From Methylohalobius crimeensis 10Ki (GTDB taxonomy: Bacteria; Pseudomonadota; Gammaproteobacteria; Methylococcales; Methylothermaceae), in NCBI RefSeq assembly GCF_000421465.1, contig NZ_ATXB01000002.1, forward strand, positions 610,690 through 674,689: 64,000 bases of DNA, read 5' to 3'. The translations under genes and the position numbers were made by a program. The notes beneath the pieces were generated by a model. The model was given only the letters and a program-made list of their open reading frames with translations, did no database searches and was not told the origin of the DNA. Positions 8,408 through 16,951 of the stretch are shown here, one piece after another. The number at the start of each line of letters is the position of its first letter. Positions within the stretch are counted from its first letter, which is position 1.

Positions 8408-9538
8408 TTGAAGCCAGCCTCGCCTCATCCCGTCAAACGCTGGACGGGGATTTTGTTCGGTGCCCTCGGCATTTTGCTGATCGTCTATATGGATGCCCGC
8501 CTGGGCGGTCATTCCCCCCATGAACACGGCTTGATGGATGGAATGAGCCATGCCCTGGCCTTGGCGACCGGCTTCATGACCAGTTTTCACTGCGTCGGGA
8601 TGTGCGGAGCGCTGATACTCACTTACACCACCCAGGACAGCGCCCGGGGTCGCCCTTCCTATCTTTCCCACTTTTGGTACGCCAGCGGCAAAACCCTCTC
8701 TTACACGCTGATCGGTGCGGCATTTGGCGCACTCGGTTCGGTGGTGGCCTTCACGCCCTGGCTGCGGGGGATTATCGCCTTGATCGCCGGCGTGTTTTTG
8801 ATCCTGTTCGGGCTGAGCATGCTCAACATCTTTCCCTGGCTGCGCCGGATCCAGCTGCGTACGCCGGGATTCGTGATGCGCTTCCTCGGCCGCCAATACA
8901 AAAAACACAGCCATCCGCTCATCATCGGCCTTCTCAATGGATTGATGATTGTCTGCGGCCCCTTGCAGGCCATGTATATCATGGCGGCCGGTACCGGCGA
9001 CCCCCTGAAAGGCGCGCAACTGTTGTTCTTTTTCGGGATCGGCACCTTGCCGATGATGATCGGTTTCGGGGTTTTCGCAAGCACGATCGCCAAAAGCGTG
9101 GGCCCCAAGCTGGTGAAGTTCTCCAGCGTGGTGGTGGTGGCGCTGGGCGCTTTGATGCTCAACCGGGGGTTGGCCTTGGCGGATACCCATTACGATCTAC
9201 GCAGCGTGATCTCCCGCATCGAATTCACCGGGGAAAAGCCCCTGATTTCCCGCATCGAATCCATATGGGAAAAGCCCCTGCCCACAGTCAACATGCAGGT
9301 GACGGCGCGGGGTTTCGAACCCGATCATTTCGTCTTGCTACGCGGACAAGCGGTGCGCTGGGAAATCGAAGTGGCTGAAGACGGATTTTGCCGGAGCCGC
9401 CTGGAAATTCCTTCTTTCGAGGTCGCCCTGGATTTGAAGCCCGGCCACCAGGCGGTGGAATTTTCCCCACCCCGGTCCGGTCTGATTCTCTGGCGATGTA
9501 CCGAACCGGAGCGTTACGGGACATTTACCGTGCAATGA
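8408..9538 (+). CDS. TauE/SafE-type membrane protein with C-terminal cupredoxin-like domain
   Basis: The likely start is the TTG at 8408, eight bases after GGGAG; a longer frame exists but begins inside the palindrome. After a short N-terminus comes a six-helix domain of the sulfite exporter/cytochrome-biogenesis family, with 'FMTSFHCVGMCGALIL' and 'HPLIIGLLNGLMIVCGPLQAMY', whose Cys and Met residues suit copper handling. The last 85 residues resemble a cupredoxin-like domain ('MQVTARGFEPDHFVL...YGTFTV'). Similar proteins are linked to copper delivery to membrane enzymes. A 36-bp tandem duplication (9209-9280) repeats 'ISRIE..xEKPL' in the linker. Confidence 0.75.
   Translation: MKPASPHPVKRWTGILFGALGILLIVYMDARLGGHSPHEHGLMDGMSHALALATGFMTSFHCVGMCGALILTYTTQDSARGRPSYLSHFWYASGKTLSYTLIGAAFGALGSVVAFTPWLRGIIALIAGVFLILFGLSMLNIFPWLRRIQLRTPGFVMRFLGRQYKKHSHPLIIGLLNGLMIVCGPLQAMYIMAAGTGDPLKGAQLLFFFGIGTLPMMIGFGVFASTIAKSVGPKLVKFSSVVVVALGALMLNRGLALADTHYDLRSVISRIEFTGEKPLISRIESIWEKPLPTVNMQVTARGFEPDHFVLLRGQAVRWEIEVAEDGFCRSRLEIPSFEVALDLKPGHQAVEFSPPRSGLILWRCTEPERYGTFTVQ
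9209..9280 (+). repeat. Two 36-bp tandem repeats inside the TauE-like gene
   Basis: Unit 1 (9209-9244) and unit 2 (9245-9280) differ at only a few positions. Both encode a 12-residue ISRIE...EKPL unit. The repeat preserves the frame and lengthens the linker between membrane and cupredoxin domains. Confidence 0.8.
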
Positions 9539-9741
9539 ATCTCCGGTTCCCGCAAGCCGTAAAAACCCTCTAAAATAGGCTTATGGCGCGAATCTGGCCA
9601 TTCCGGATCTCCCCATCGCATTCCGGCCGCCAAGGAACGGGCAATCAATCCACTCGATAATGAAGGACAGGGGGCGCCGGGCTGGTATGATACGCCACGG
9701 CTTTATAATTTAAGATTAACCCGAGAAAACAAGGAGCCATC
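9539..9741 (+). promoter_or_regulatory. hpf leader with extended -10 promoter
   Basis: The 203-bp gap before hpf contains TGGTATGAT (about 9684-9692), an extended -10 box, with no strong -35. An AAGGAG ribosome site precedes the ATG. No hairpin, sigma-54 box or other gene was seen. Confidence 0.35.
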
Positions 9742-10101
9742 ATGCAAATACCCTTGCAAGTCACTTTCCGGGGTTTGCCCCAATCCGATGCCATGGAAGC
9801 CAAGATCCAGGAAAAAGCACAGAAGCTGGAACGCTATTACGACAAGATCACCAGTTGCCGAGTGGTGGTGGAGCGCGCCCATCACAACCACAACAAAGGC
9901 GATCTCTATCACGTCCGCATCGATCTGACGGTGCCGGGCAAGGAAATCGCCATCAGCCGCGAGCATCACGACAATCACGCCTACGAAGACGCCTACGTGG
10001 CAATCCGCGACGCATTTCAAGCAGCCTCCCGGCGACTGGAAGATTACGCCCGCATCCAGCGCGGCGACGTCAAAAAACACAACAACTCCGCCCTCGGCTG
10101 A
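9742..10101 (+). CDS. hpf: Ribosome hibernation promoting factor / RaiA family
   Basis: A protein of 119 aa. It has the short-form HPF beta-alpha-beta-beta-beta-alpha fold, from 'MQIPLQVTFRGLPQSDAME' through 'KIQEKAQKLERYYDKI' to 'REHHDNHAYEDAYVAIRDAF'. It binds the 30S decoding centre and stabilises idle ribosomes. The His-rich loop 'ERAHHNHNKGD' is longer than in E. coli HPF. AAGGAG precedes the ATG. The gene stands alone and ends before a bidirectional hairpin. Confidence 0.88.
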   Translation: MQIPLQVTFRGLPQSDAMEAKIQEKAQKLERYYDKITSCRVVVERAHHNHNKGDLYHVRIDLTVPGKEIAISREHHDNHAYEDAYVAIRDAFQAASRRLEDYARIQRGDVKKHNNSALG

Positions 10102-10125
10102 GTCGTTTATCCAACCATCCCTACC

Positions 10126-10159
10126 GCACCGTCAGTATCCCGAAAGTTACTGACGGTGC
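10126..10159. terminator. Bidirectional hairpin between hpf and the RNR gene
   Basis: GCACCGTCAGTA and TACTGACGGTGC form a 12-bp perfect stem with a 10-base loop between convergent genes. There is no clear U-run on either side. Confidence 0.55.
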
Positions 10160-10163
10160 CCAT

Positions 10164-11963
10164 TCAATCCCCCTCCCGATTGAGATCGCAGCAGTGGGTT
10201 GCGGGTGGCGCCTCGGGAAGGAGCACCGCGCCGCGGATCGGATTGGGCCGGTAAGTGGTACAACCTTTTAAACCCAATTCCCAGGCGCGGCGATAGACGT
10301 CCTGGAAATCTTCGAAAGCACACTTCTCCGGCACCTGGATGGTCTTGGAAATAGCGCAGTCCACGTATTTTTGGAGGATCGCCTGCATCTGCAGATGGGC
10401 TTCCGGCGCCAATTCGGTGGCGGTCACGAACGCCTCGGAAAAGGACCGATTCGGATGCCGCTGACGCCACAAGCGGACGGCCGCGTCCTCTACGTTGACC
10501 AGGCTGCGGCTGCCGTCGGGCATTTGCAGGCGGCGCTGATAGCGCCACGCGAACACCGGTTCCAGACCACTGGAAACGTTGCCCCCCAACAAGCTGATGG
10601 AACCGGTGGGAGCGATCGCCAGCAAGTGGCTGTTGCGGATGCCCGAAGCGGTGATCGCCTTTGTCACCTCGGCCGGCAGGGTGGCGACGAATTCCCCGGC
10701 CAAAAAAGCATCCTCCTGGAATTGGGGAAAACTGCCTTTTTCCCGCGCCAACTCGGTTGAGGCAAGATAAGCGGTATGGCAAATGGTCGCCATCAACTTG
10801 CCGGCGAGCGCCCGCGCCGATTCGCTTGCGTAGTGCAGGCCCAGCATGATCAAGGCATCGGCCAGCCCGGTGATTCCCAATCCGATTCTCCGCGTCGCGT
10901 GAGCTTGACGGCGCTGTTCCTTCAACGGGAAACGGGAAAGATCGATGACGTTGTCGAGAAATCGGACCGCCACGGGCACCACGGATGCGATGGCGTCCAG
11001 ATCGAGACGCGCCCGGCGGGTGAAAGGCTCGCGCACGAATTGGACTAGATTGACCGATCCCAGATTGCAATCGCCGTAAGGCGGCAGGGGAAGTTCCGAA
11101 CAGGGATTGGTGGTGTAGATATGTTCGCAATAATACAGATTGTTGGTGCGGTTGATCCGATCGATGAACAGTACCCCCGGTTCGGCCATATCGTAAGTGG
11201 CGCGCATCAACCGGCACCAAAGTTCCCGCGCCCGAACCACCTTCAACACCCGACACGGCACCGGCCGATCGAAACCGGGCCATTTCCGTTCCACGCTGCC
11301 TTCTCCGATTTCGTCGGCCAAGCTGACCTCGGGAAATACCAACTTCCAGTCGGCGTCGTCTGCCACCGCCTTCAGAAAAGCGTCGCTCACCAAAACCGAT
11401 AGATTGAAATTGCGCAGGGCCCGGGGGTCGCGCTTGGCGTCGATGAACTCCTCGATGTCGGGATGATCGCAGCGCAGGGTGGCCATCATCGCGCCGCGGC
11501 GGCTGCCGGTGGAAAGCAAGGTGGCGCAGGTCACATCCCAGATGCGCATGAACGACACCGGTCCGGAGGCGATCCCTCCCACGGTGCGCGCCAGGGTGCC
11601 GCGCGGACGCAGGGTGGAAAAGTCATAGCCGATGCCGCCGCCCTGCTGCATGGTCAAGGCGCCTTCCTTGAGCGCACGGAAAATGCCGTCGAGGGAATCC
11701 TCGATCAATCCCATGGCGAAACAATTGAACAAGGTGACCCGTTTGGAAGTGCCGGCACCGGCCAGAATCCGACCGCCGGGGAGAAACTTGAAGCCCTCCA
11801 GAAGCGCGTAAAAGCGGTCACGCCAACCCTCGGCATCCGATTCCACGCTCGCCACCGCCGAGGTCACCCGCCGCCAGGTATCTTCGATGCCGCCCTCGCC
11901 TTCGATCCGGTATTTGTTCAACCACACCAGGCGGGAGATTTCCAGTTCGAAGTCCGCCGCCAT
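10164..11963 (-). CDS. nrdJ: Adenosylcobalamin-dependent (class II) ribonucleotide reductase
   Basis: A protein of 599 aa from the ATG at 11961-11963, which has GGAGG seven bases upstream. Class II NrdJ landmarks are 'FNCFAMGLIEDSLDGIF', 'LSTGSRRGAMMATLRCDHPD', 'NPCSELPLPPYGDCNLGSVNL' (active-site Asn/Cys/Glu loop) and 'APTGSISLLGGNVSSGLEP'. It reduces ribonucleotides to deoxyribonucleotides using B12 instead of oxygen. The C-terminus is short and ends with a Cys pair (HCC) instead of the usual zinc-ribbon tail. No cobalamin riboswitch is recognisable upstream. Confidence 0.92.
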   Translation of the reverse strand: MAADFELEISRLVWLNKYRIEGEGGIEDTWRRVTSAVASVESDAEGWRDRFYALLEGFKFLPGGRILAGAGTSKRVTLFNCFAMGLIEDSLDGIFRALKEGALTMQQGGGIGYDFSTLRPRGTLARTVGGIASGPVSFMRIWDVTCATLLSTGSRRGAMMATLRCDHPDIEEFIDAKRDPRALRNFNLSVLVSDAFLKAVADDADWKLVFPEVSLADEIGEGSVERKWPGFDRPVPCRVLKVVRARELWCRLMRATYDMAEPGVLFIDRINRTNNLYYCEHIYTTNPCSELPLPPYGDCNLGSVNLVQFVREPFTRRARLDLDAIASVVPVAVRFLDNVIDLSRFPLKEQRRQAHATRRIGLGITGLADALIMLGLHYASESARALAGKLMATICHTAYLASTELAREKGSFPQFQEDAFLAGEFVATLPAEVTKAITASGIRNSHLLAIAPTGSISLLGGNVSSGLEPVFAWRYQRRLQMPDGSRSLVNVEDAAVRLWRQRHPNRSFSEAFVTATELAPEAHLQMQAILQKYVDCAISKTIQVPEKCAFEDFQDVYRRAWELGLKGCTTYRPNPIRGAVLLPEAPPATHCCDLNREGD

Positions 11964-12086
11964 GACAGACCTCCATAAAACGCCCACTGAGCTATTGTTC
12001 CACGGAACGCGTCCCCAATTAAAGAAGCGTCGCCAGAATTGCGGGGACACAATACGTATCTTCCAAAATGTATCCGTATAATCGGC

Positions 12087-12124
12087 GAAAAAAATCCGCC
12101 GTCTGCACATGTCCCAGGCGGCGG
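12087..12124 (-). terminator. Rho-independent terminator after the DUF2333 gene
   Basis: On the minus strand CCGCCGCCTG and CAGACGGCGG form a 10-bp stem (one G-U pair) with a nine-base loop, followed by ATTTTTTT. It lies 110 bp after the DUF2333 stop. Confidence 0.8.
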
Positions 12125-12234
12125 AGAACGGGAGGGTGGTTAGATGCCTGTTCACTCAGGCGGGGGAGTCCGTCCTTTGGCCCTCTTGCGCCATGGCCAG
12201 ATCACGGCGACGTTCGGGCATCAGGATCTTCTTA

Positions 12235-13260
12235 TTAAATTTTCAGCAAGGCACGCAAATCGATCAAAGCGGAAGTCGTATGGGAAACATAGGTGGCAAT
12301 GGTCAAGGAATAGTTGGCAAAAACCCCCAGGCCGTTTCCGTTCAAAACGACCGGGCTCAACACGGGATCTTGAATCGATTCCAGTTCGCGGATGATCTGC
12401 TTAACCTCCTCATCCGCCTCCTTCAACCGGATTATCGTGCCGAAGTCCCGTTGGATCGCCCGCATGATATGCAACAGCGCCCAACAATAGCCGCGGGCTT
12501 CGTAGAGATGATTGTCCACCTCGAACCAGGAAACTTCTTCCAAAGGCACGGAAGCCCCGGATTCCTCGGGGACAGCGACGGCCGGTTCCTCGTGGTGGGA
12601 ACCGGCGGCGGCGGTAAGAAGCTGAGCGTAGGCACCCAGGCGCTTGGATAGGATGTCGATGTATTGGGACAGATTATCGGCACGGGGATAGAACGGGCCC
12701 CGCTGCTCTTGGAGACGCCCCAGATAGCGGCGGAATGCCTCGATCCCTTTTTGGTATTCCATTTCGGTCGGGGGGAGGATCCAGGAAGTGGTTTCGAAGT
12801 AGTAATAGGGTTCCCCGACGCCCAAATCGGGATCTTCGGCGGATTGGGACTGGGCCCGGGAGAAATGATTACGCAAGGCGGTGGCCAGATCCCGGGAAGC
12901 CACCACCACCCCGTATTCCCAACTGGGCATATTGTCGAGGAATACGCTCGGCGGGGTGACGTCATTGGCCAGGTAGCCGCCCGGCTTGGTCAATAAATAT
13001 TCCATGTTATGAATCAATACCGCCGTGGTCCGGGCGCCGGTCCCAAGCTCCTTGGGATTGCTGAGACCGGTTTCATTCAACGCCGCTTCGGTGACATCGT
13101 ACATGTCCGGGTAAAAACACTGATAGGTCCAATACCAACCCACCGCGATCATGATAAACGCCACGCCACCGGCAATTCCGGCGAGGATCCAAATCCAGCG
13201 TTTTTGCAATCCTCCTTCTGCGGTTCCCATGAACAACGGAGCTCTAGATACTATCGACAT
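12235..13260 (-). CDS. DUF2333 family membrane-anchored protein
   Basis: A protein of 341 aa. It has one N-terminal membrane segment ('WIWILAGIAGGVAFIMIAVGWYW') and then a large soluble domain with the conserved 'GGYLANDVTPPSVFLDNMPS' and 'SWEYGVVVASRDLATALRN' of DUF2333. Function is unknown. The family is common in Gammaproteobacteria, and topology suggests a periplasmic domain. It is a single gene with its own terminator. Confidence 0.8.
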   Translation of the reverse strand: MSIVSRAPLFMGTAEGGLQKRWIWILAGIAGGVAFIMIAVGWYWTYQCFYPDMYDVTEAALNETGLSNPKELGTGARTTAVLIHNMEYLLTKPGGYLANDVTPPSVFLDNMPSWEYGVVVASRDLATALRNHFSRAQSQSAEDPDLGVGEPYYYFETTSWILPPTEMEYQKGIEAFRRYLGRLQEQRGPFYPRADNLSQYIDILSKRLGAYAQLLTAAAGSHHEEPAVAVPEESGASVPLEEVSWFEVDNHLYEARGYCWALLHIMRAIQRDFGTIIRLKEADEEVKQIIRELESIQDPVLSPVVLNGNGLGVFANYSLTIATYVSHTTSALIDLRALLKI

Positions 13261-13377
13261 TTGCGACCGCCCCCTGCAAAGTTTGGAATACTTCAGTAAT
13301 CCTCGGACATGGTAAATGAAACCGCATACGGACCGAAAACCGCCCCTCCCACCACCCTCGAACCGGAAGGTCCGGTT

Positions 13378-13737
13378 TTACATATAGGCGTCACCGTAAG
13401 AGGTCGGGCGATAAAAATCGTCCCAAACATAAGCCGGTTCGACCACGCTTTCGGTCGGCAGCGGGCTGGTAATGATGTCGAAGACACCGCTGGCGGTTCG
13501 ACCCAGGGTATCCACGGTTCCCATGATCAAGCCACCCGTCGTACCGACGACGGCGTTGGTTTTCCCGCTCGCGTCCACGATATTTTTCGGGACCTCCACA
13601 AGACCGGTAAACAGATTGGCCACGCCGCGATTGAACTTGTCGCCCACCCCTGACACATAACCATCGGCATGTCCGACCGGTGCATAGGTCGCAATGGCGA
13701 GCAACGCAGTCAAGCAAAGCGGTTTGAATTTCTGCAT
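13378..13737 (-). CDS. Exosortase-associated TIGR04073-like secreted protein
   Basis: A protein of 119 aa from the ATG at 13735-13737 (GGAGG upstream). It has a signal peptide ('LTALLAIATYAPVGHA'). The mature part 'KFNRGVANLFTGLVEVPKNI' and 'GTTGGLIMGTVDTLGRTASG' matches the pattern of the TIGR04073 family, noted in genomes with exosortase systems. No exosortase gene is seen in this window. Its function is unknown. Confidence 0.65.
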   Translation of the reverse strand: MQKFKPLCLTALLAIATYAPVGHADGYVSGVGDKFNRGVANLFTGLVEVPKNIVDASGKTNAVVGTTGGLIMGTVDTLGRTASGVFDIITSPLPTESVVEPAYVWDDFYRPTSYGDAYM

Positions 13738-13948
13738 GATCAAGTCCTCCAGAAGCTCATTCTTTTTTGTTTCGAGTCGAAACCAATAATAGAGCGCTGG
13801 CGCTTCCCGGTCAACCAAAAATGAGGGTTATTCTCAAATAAACCATTTACTTCCCGTAAACAAAAGTCACCCGGCTTTCCCGATGACCATCCGTTGCGAC
13901 GAATCAATGGCCAGGCACTGTTTATCCAAGTATCAGATATCGATGCCG

Positions 13949-13981
13949 CAAAAAGCTCCGCCGTCCCGGGGGACGGCGGAG
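13949..13981 (-). terminator. Rho-independent terminator of the cupredoxin/propeller gene
   Basis: On the minus strand an 11-bp perfect stem (CTCCGCCGTCC / GGACGGCGGAG, loop of four) is followed by CTTTTTG, 12 bp after the stop codon. Confidence 0.85.
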
Positions 13982-13993
13982 AAACGAGGGCGG

Positions 13994-15844
13994 TTAGATG
14001 CCCTTTTGCTCGGGTGTCAGTTCCTTAAGCCAGCGCTCGACCTCGGGAGCCAATTTGCCGCTACCGGACAAATCGAGCGTGTCCTTGAGCCATCCGTGGA
14101 ATACCAGCGGCAACGGCAGCACGCCCTGGCCCCCGTAACCGTTATAAGCGGTGATCTGGGAATCGCTGGGGTCGGCAAGCGGAATCCTTCCGGCCACCTC
14201 CAGGGTATCCATGTCCACCACGGTCAATACGTTGGAGAACTTGCTCGCCACGTAGGCATAGTAACCGCCCCCCTTCTTGAACCCGAACTCCACCCCGTGG
14301 GCGCCGGGATCGCAGGGCAACTGCTTGACCACCTGATTGGTCTCGGTGTCGACGATGGAGATGCTCGCACTCAACGTGTTGGCGGTCACCACGTATTTAC
14401 CGTCCGGACTCACCGGGGTTTGGATCGGCAGCAAACCGTAGGCAGGCCCCGAGACTTCGCCGGAAATCGGATCGTAGTCGGCGGCGAGATCGATGTCCTT
14501 GACCTTTTTCTTAGTTCTAAGGTCGATCACGCTCATGGTGCTCAACTGTGGCGGCGTCCCCAGCAGATTGGCGGCATAGGCGTAATCTCCCTGCGGCCGG
14601 ATGCCGATCGCGATGGGAATCACCCCGCCGGTGGGAATCTCGGTCACTTTTTCGCTGTTCAGATCCGTCACCGATACGCTCGAGGCGAGGGCGTTGGGCG
14701 TCACCATGGTGCTGCCGTCGTCGCTGATCCAATGCCCGTGGGGACCGGTATGGGGACCGGTGTCGATCGCGCCGAGAAGATTGTGATTGGCGCCGGGAGA
14801 CAGCTTGGCAACCCGCGCCTCGCCGTTGATGGCCACGTACAAGTCATCGGTGCCCGGGCGGGTGATGACGTGGGAAGGCGATTGACCCACCGTGACCACG
14901 CCGTAGACATCCCCCTTCTCGCGATCGAAGGTGGTCAAGCGCTTATCGAACCACTCGGTCTGATAGATGTACTTGTACGTCTTGTCGGTCCACATATTGT
15001 GGGGGTGGTTCATATTGGTCTCGACCCCCTTGACCTTCTTTTCGATCTCCCAGGTGGCGGTATTGAGCTGGGTGGCGGAACCGAACTTGGTCTTGCCGTT
15101 GATGGCTTCGAACTGGGTGTTGACCCAGACCTCCCCCACGCCGGGAGTACTCGGCTTGGAGACCTCGTTGGGAACGGAAACGCTCAAGGCATTCAGGGAG
15201 ATTTCCGTTCCACCCAGATTCAAGGGCAGGTCGGGCAAATTGACCTCCCAGGTGGACTTGCTGTAATCGCGCCACAGATCGGGAGTGGTCACAACGAAGA
15301 AGGTCCGGAGGAGCTTCTTGGCGATATCGCTGGTGGTGGGCACTTTGGCGCCGGTGACCAATTGGATCTCGCTGCCGATGTCCAGTCCGTCGGTCGCCGG
15401 ATCGTCCACGATCACCGCTCCGAACATATAGGGATGCACTTTACAGGTGAACACATACAGCCCGGGACGGTCGAACTGGACCGTGACGCTGGCCGAAGAA
15501 GCCTTCTCCTGATCCACCGGGAAATCCTTCGCCCCCGGCTGCCACAGCAGGCTGGTGATGGTGTGTTCGCTGTTGGTTTCGGTCATCTTGATCAACACCG
15601 CCTCCCGCGGCTTAACCACCACCACCGCATCCCCGTCGACGGGGTCCTTGAACCAGGTTCCGGGCTCGTCGGTCATCTCCAAAGTGGCCGAAGGCATCAC
15701 CCCGGCCACGCTGATGATCGCCCCTTCGGCCGAGGGCTTCGGCGCGGCGCTCTCGGCGCCTCCGCTCTTCAACCGAACCGCCGAAGCGTTGGTCGCCAGG
15801 CTGACGCCGGCGGCAATGGCCAATAATTTGAATAACGGTTTCAT
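13994..15844 (-). CDS. Secreted cupredoxin plus YVTN beta-propeller protein
   Basis: A protein of 616 aa with a signal peptide ('LLAIAAGVSLATNASA'). Residues 40-150 form a cupredoxin domain: an upstream His ('SEHTITSLLW') and the type 1 copper loop 'FTCKVHPYMFG' supplying Cys, His and Met. The remainder is a seven-bladed style beta-propeller with YVTN-type repeats ('DGKYVVTANTLSASISIVDT', 'GYYAYVASKFSNVLTVVDMD') and several exposed His motifs ('MNHPHNMW', 'TGPHTGPHGHW'). It is the second gene after the multicopper oxidase, 15 bp apart, so the two probably work together in the periplasm as electron donor or partner. Substrate unknown. A nitrosocyanin- or nitrite-reductase-related role is possible. 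Confidence 0.75.
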   Translation of the reverse strand: MKPLFKLLAIAAGVSLATNASAVRLKSGGAESAAPKPSAEGAIISVAGVMPSATLEMTDEPGTWFKDPVDGDAVVVVKPREAVLIKMTETNSEHTITSLLWQPGAKDFPVDQEKASSASVTVQFDRPGLYVFTCKVHPYMFGAVIVDDPATDGLDIGSEIQLVTGAKVPTTSDIAKKLLRTFFVVTTPDLWRDYSKSTWEVNLPDLPLNLGGTEISLNALSVSVPNEVSKPSTPGVGEVWVNTQFEAINGKTKFGSATQLNTATWEIEKKVKGVETNMNHPHNMWTDKTYKYIYQTEWFDKRLTTFDREKGDVYGVVTVGQSPSHVITRPGTDDLYVAINGEARVAKLSPGANHNLLGAIDTGPHTGPHGHWISDDGSTMVTPNALASSVSVTDLNSEKVTEIPTGGVIPIAIGIRPQGDYAYAANLLGTPPQLSTMSVIDLRTKKKVKDIDLAADYDPISGEVSGPAYGLLPIQTPVSPDGKYVVTANTLSASISIVDTETNQVVKQLPCDPGAHGVEFGFKKGGGYYAYVASKFSNVLTVVDMDTLEVAGRIPLADPSDSQITAYNGYGGQGVLPLPLVFHGWLKDTLDLSGSGKLAPEVERWLKELTPEQKGI

Positions 15845-15859
15845 AGCACTCCTCCTCTT

Positions 15860-16798
15860 TTATGGAATGACTCGGAATTTACCCATCATGCCGCTTTGCA
15901 TGTGCTGGACCACGTGACAGTGGTAGTGCCAGTCCCCCGGACCGACGCCCTCGCCCGCCTTGACGACGAAAGCTTGGCGACTGATGGGGCCGATGTTGAC
16001 GGTATCCACCACGTGCGTGGTGCCGGGTTCGATCCAACGGTGTCCGTGCAGATGGAAAGTGTGAAAGGCGGTCCCCATGCCGATGACATGGAAGCGCACC
16101 AACTCTCCCTCCCGGGCACCGACGGTGGGATTGGTCCAGAGGGGAACCTGCTTGTCGACGATGTGGTTCACTTCCTGTCCCCAGAAAGTGGTCTCGTGCA
16201 TCCAAAGAATGAATTCACGCTTGATATCCCCGACGTTCACTTGGGTCACCTTACCGTCGATCATGGCGGGCACCCGGCCGCTTTTGGGGTTGACGATGAG
16301 GGTGCCGTACAGCCCTTTGTCCTCCGCTCCCACTTTGGGATCCCCGAAGGCGTGGTCGTGATAAGGCCAGGTCCCGGCGGTGCCGGGGGCGGCGATCCAC
16401 TTGTAGGTATAGGGCTTACCCGGAAAGGCGGCTTGATCGCCCTCGCCGTTGAGGGCGGCGGTGGTGCCGTCGCTGTCGATTTTGTAATGGACCCCGTGGA
16501 CATGGAGGCTCACCGGCAAGTCCGAATCGGCGATCCCATGTTTCAAGGTCACTTCGGCCACGTCGCCTTCCTGGATGACGATGGCCGGTCCCGGAATGGT
16601 GGGCCCGGAGGGGTAACGTCCGGTGACATCCTTCACCTTCCCGTCGGCATCGATGCGATGCTCGAGCATCCGGTAAGCCAACTGGCCGGAAGGCATCCGC
16701 ACCGCCTCCAGGGTAATCCGGTGATTGGCCGCGTAAAGCGGCGAAGCGAGGCCCAGGCTTAAGGCCAGAGCCATGAACAAGGAGAAATATAAGCGCAT
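15860..16798 (-). CDS. Two-domain multicopper oxidase
   Basis: A protein of 312 aa with a signal peptide ('LFMALALSLGLASPLYA'). All four copper-binding histidine clusters are present: 'LHVHGVHY', 'TWPYHDHAF', 'HTFHLHGHRW' and 'HYHCHVVQHMQSGM' (type 1 and trinuclear sites). At about 310 aa it is a two-domain, probably trimeric enzyme of the kind midway between nitrite reductase and laccase, related to those in nirK-type clusters of ammonia oxidisers and methanotrophs. It is the first gene of an operon with the cupredoxin/propeller gene. The promoter upstream carries the shared motif described at 16840. Physiological substrate not known. Confidence 0.85.
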   Translation of the reverse strand: MRLYFSLFMALALSLGLASPLYAANHRITLEAVRMPSGQLAYRMLEHRIDADGKVKDVTGRYPSGPTIPGPAIVIQEGDVAEVTLKHGIADSDLPVSLHVHGVHYKIDSDGTTAALNGEGDQAAFPGKPYTYKWIAAPGTAGTWPYHDHAFGDPKVGAEDKGLYGTLIVNPKSGRVPAMIDGKVTQVNVGDIKREFILWMHETTFWGQEVNHIVDKQVPLWTNPTVGAREGELVRFHVIGMGTAFHTFHLHGHRWIEPGTTHVVDTVNIGPISRQAFVVKAGEGVGPGDWHYHCHVVQHMQSGMMGKFRVIP

Positions 16799-16839
16799 AA
16801 CCTGCTCCCGATGGATGATATTGATGGTGTCGGGAAACC

Positions 16840-16882
16840 AGTAAACGTGACTTTAAACGCTTTGTCAATTTTTATGTTTAAA
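16840..16882 (-). promoter_or_regulatory. Promoter and candidate operator of the multicopper oxidase operon
   Basis: On the minus strand TTTAAACATAAAAA runs directly into a -35 box TTGACA (16863-16868). A 17-base spacer and a -10-like TTTACT (16840-16845) follow. The same string, in the same orientation to its gene, precedes the efflux operon at 17613. The divergent regulator lies in between. Confidence 0.65.
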
Positions 16883-16951
16883 AAATCATATTTCGCTTAA
16901 AAGGGAAAGCTTGTACACTTCATAAAACTCAACGATTCTGGAGAAAACACA

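Noticed and set aside
12040-12085. Possible NrdR boxes upstream of nrdJ (AATACGTATC and TATCCGTATAAT)
   Set aside because: Each matches the consensus poorly and their spacing is not the usual helical interval.
11964-12086. Cobalamin riboswitch upstream of the B12-dependent RNR
   Set aside because: No B12-box-like sequence and too little space before the terminator of the next gene.
12150-12218. A 21-codon frame (MPERRRDLAMAQEG...) after the DUF2333 gene
   Set aside because: No convincing ribosome site or conservation evidence; may be chance.
13883-15826. A 647-codon open frame on the plus strand
   Set aside because: It lies wholly antisense to the cupredoxin/propeller gene, which has clear domains, signal peptide and terminator. 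The frame is a result of GC-biased third positions.
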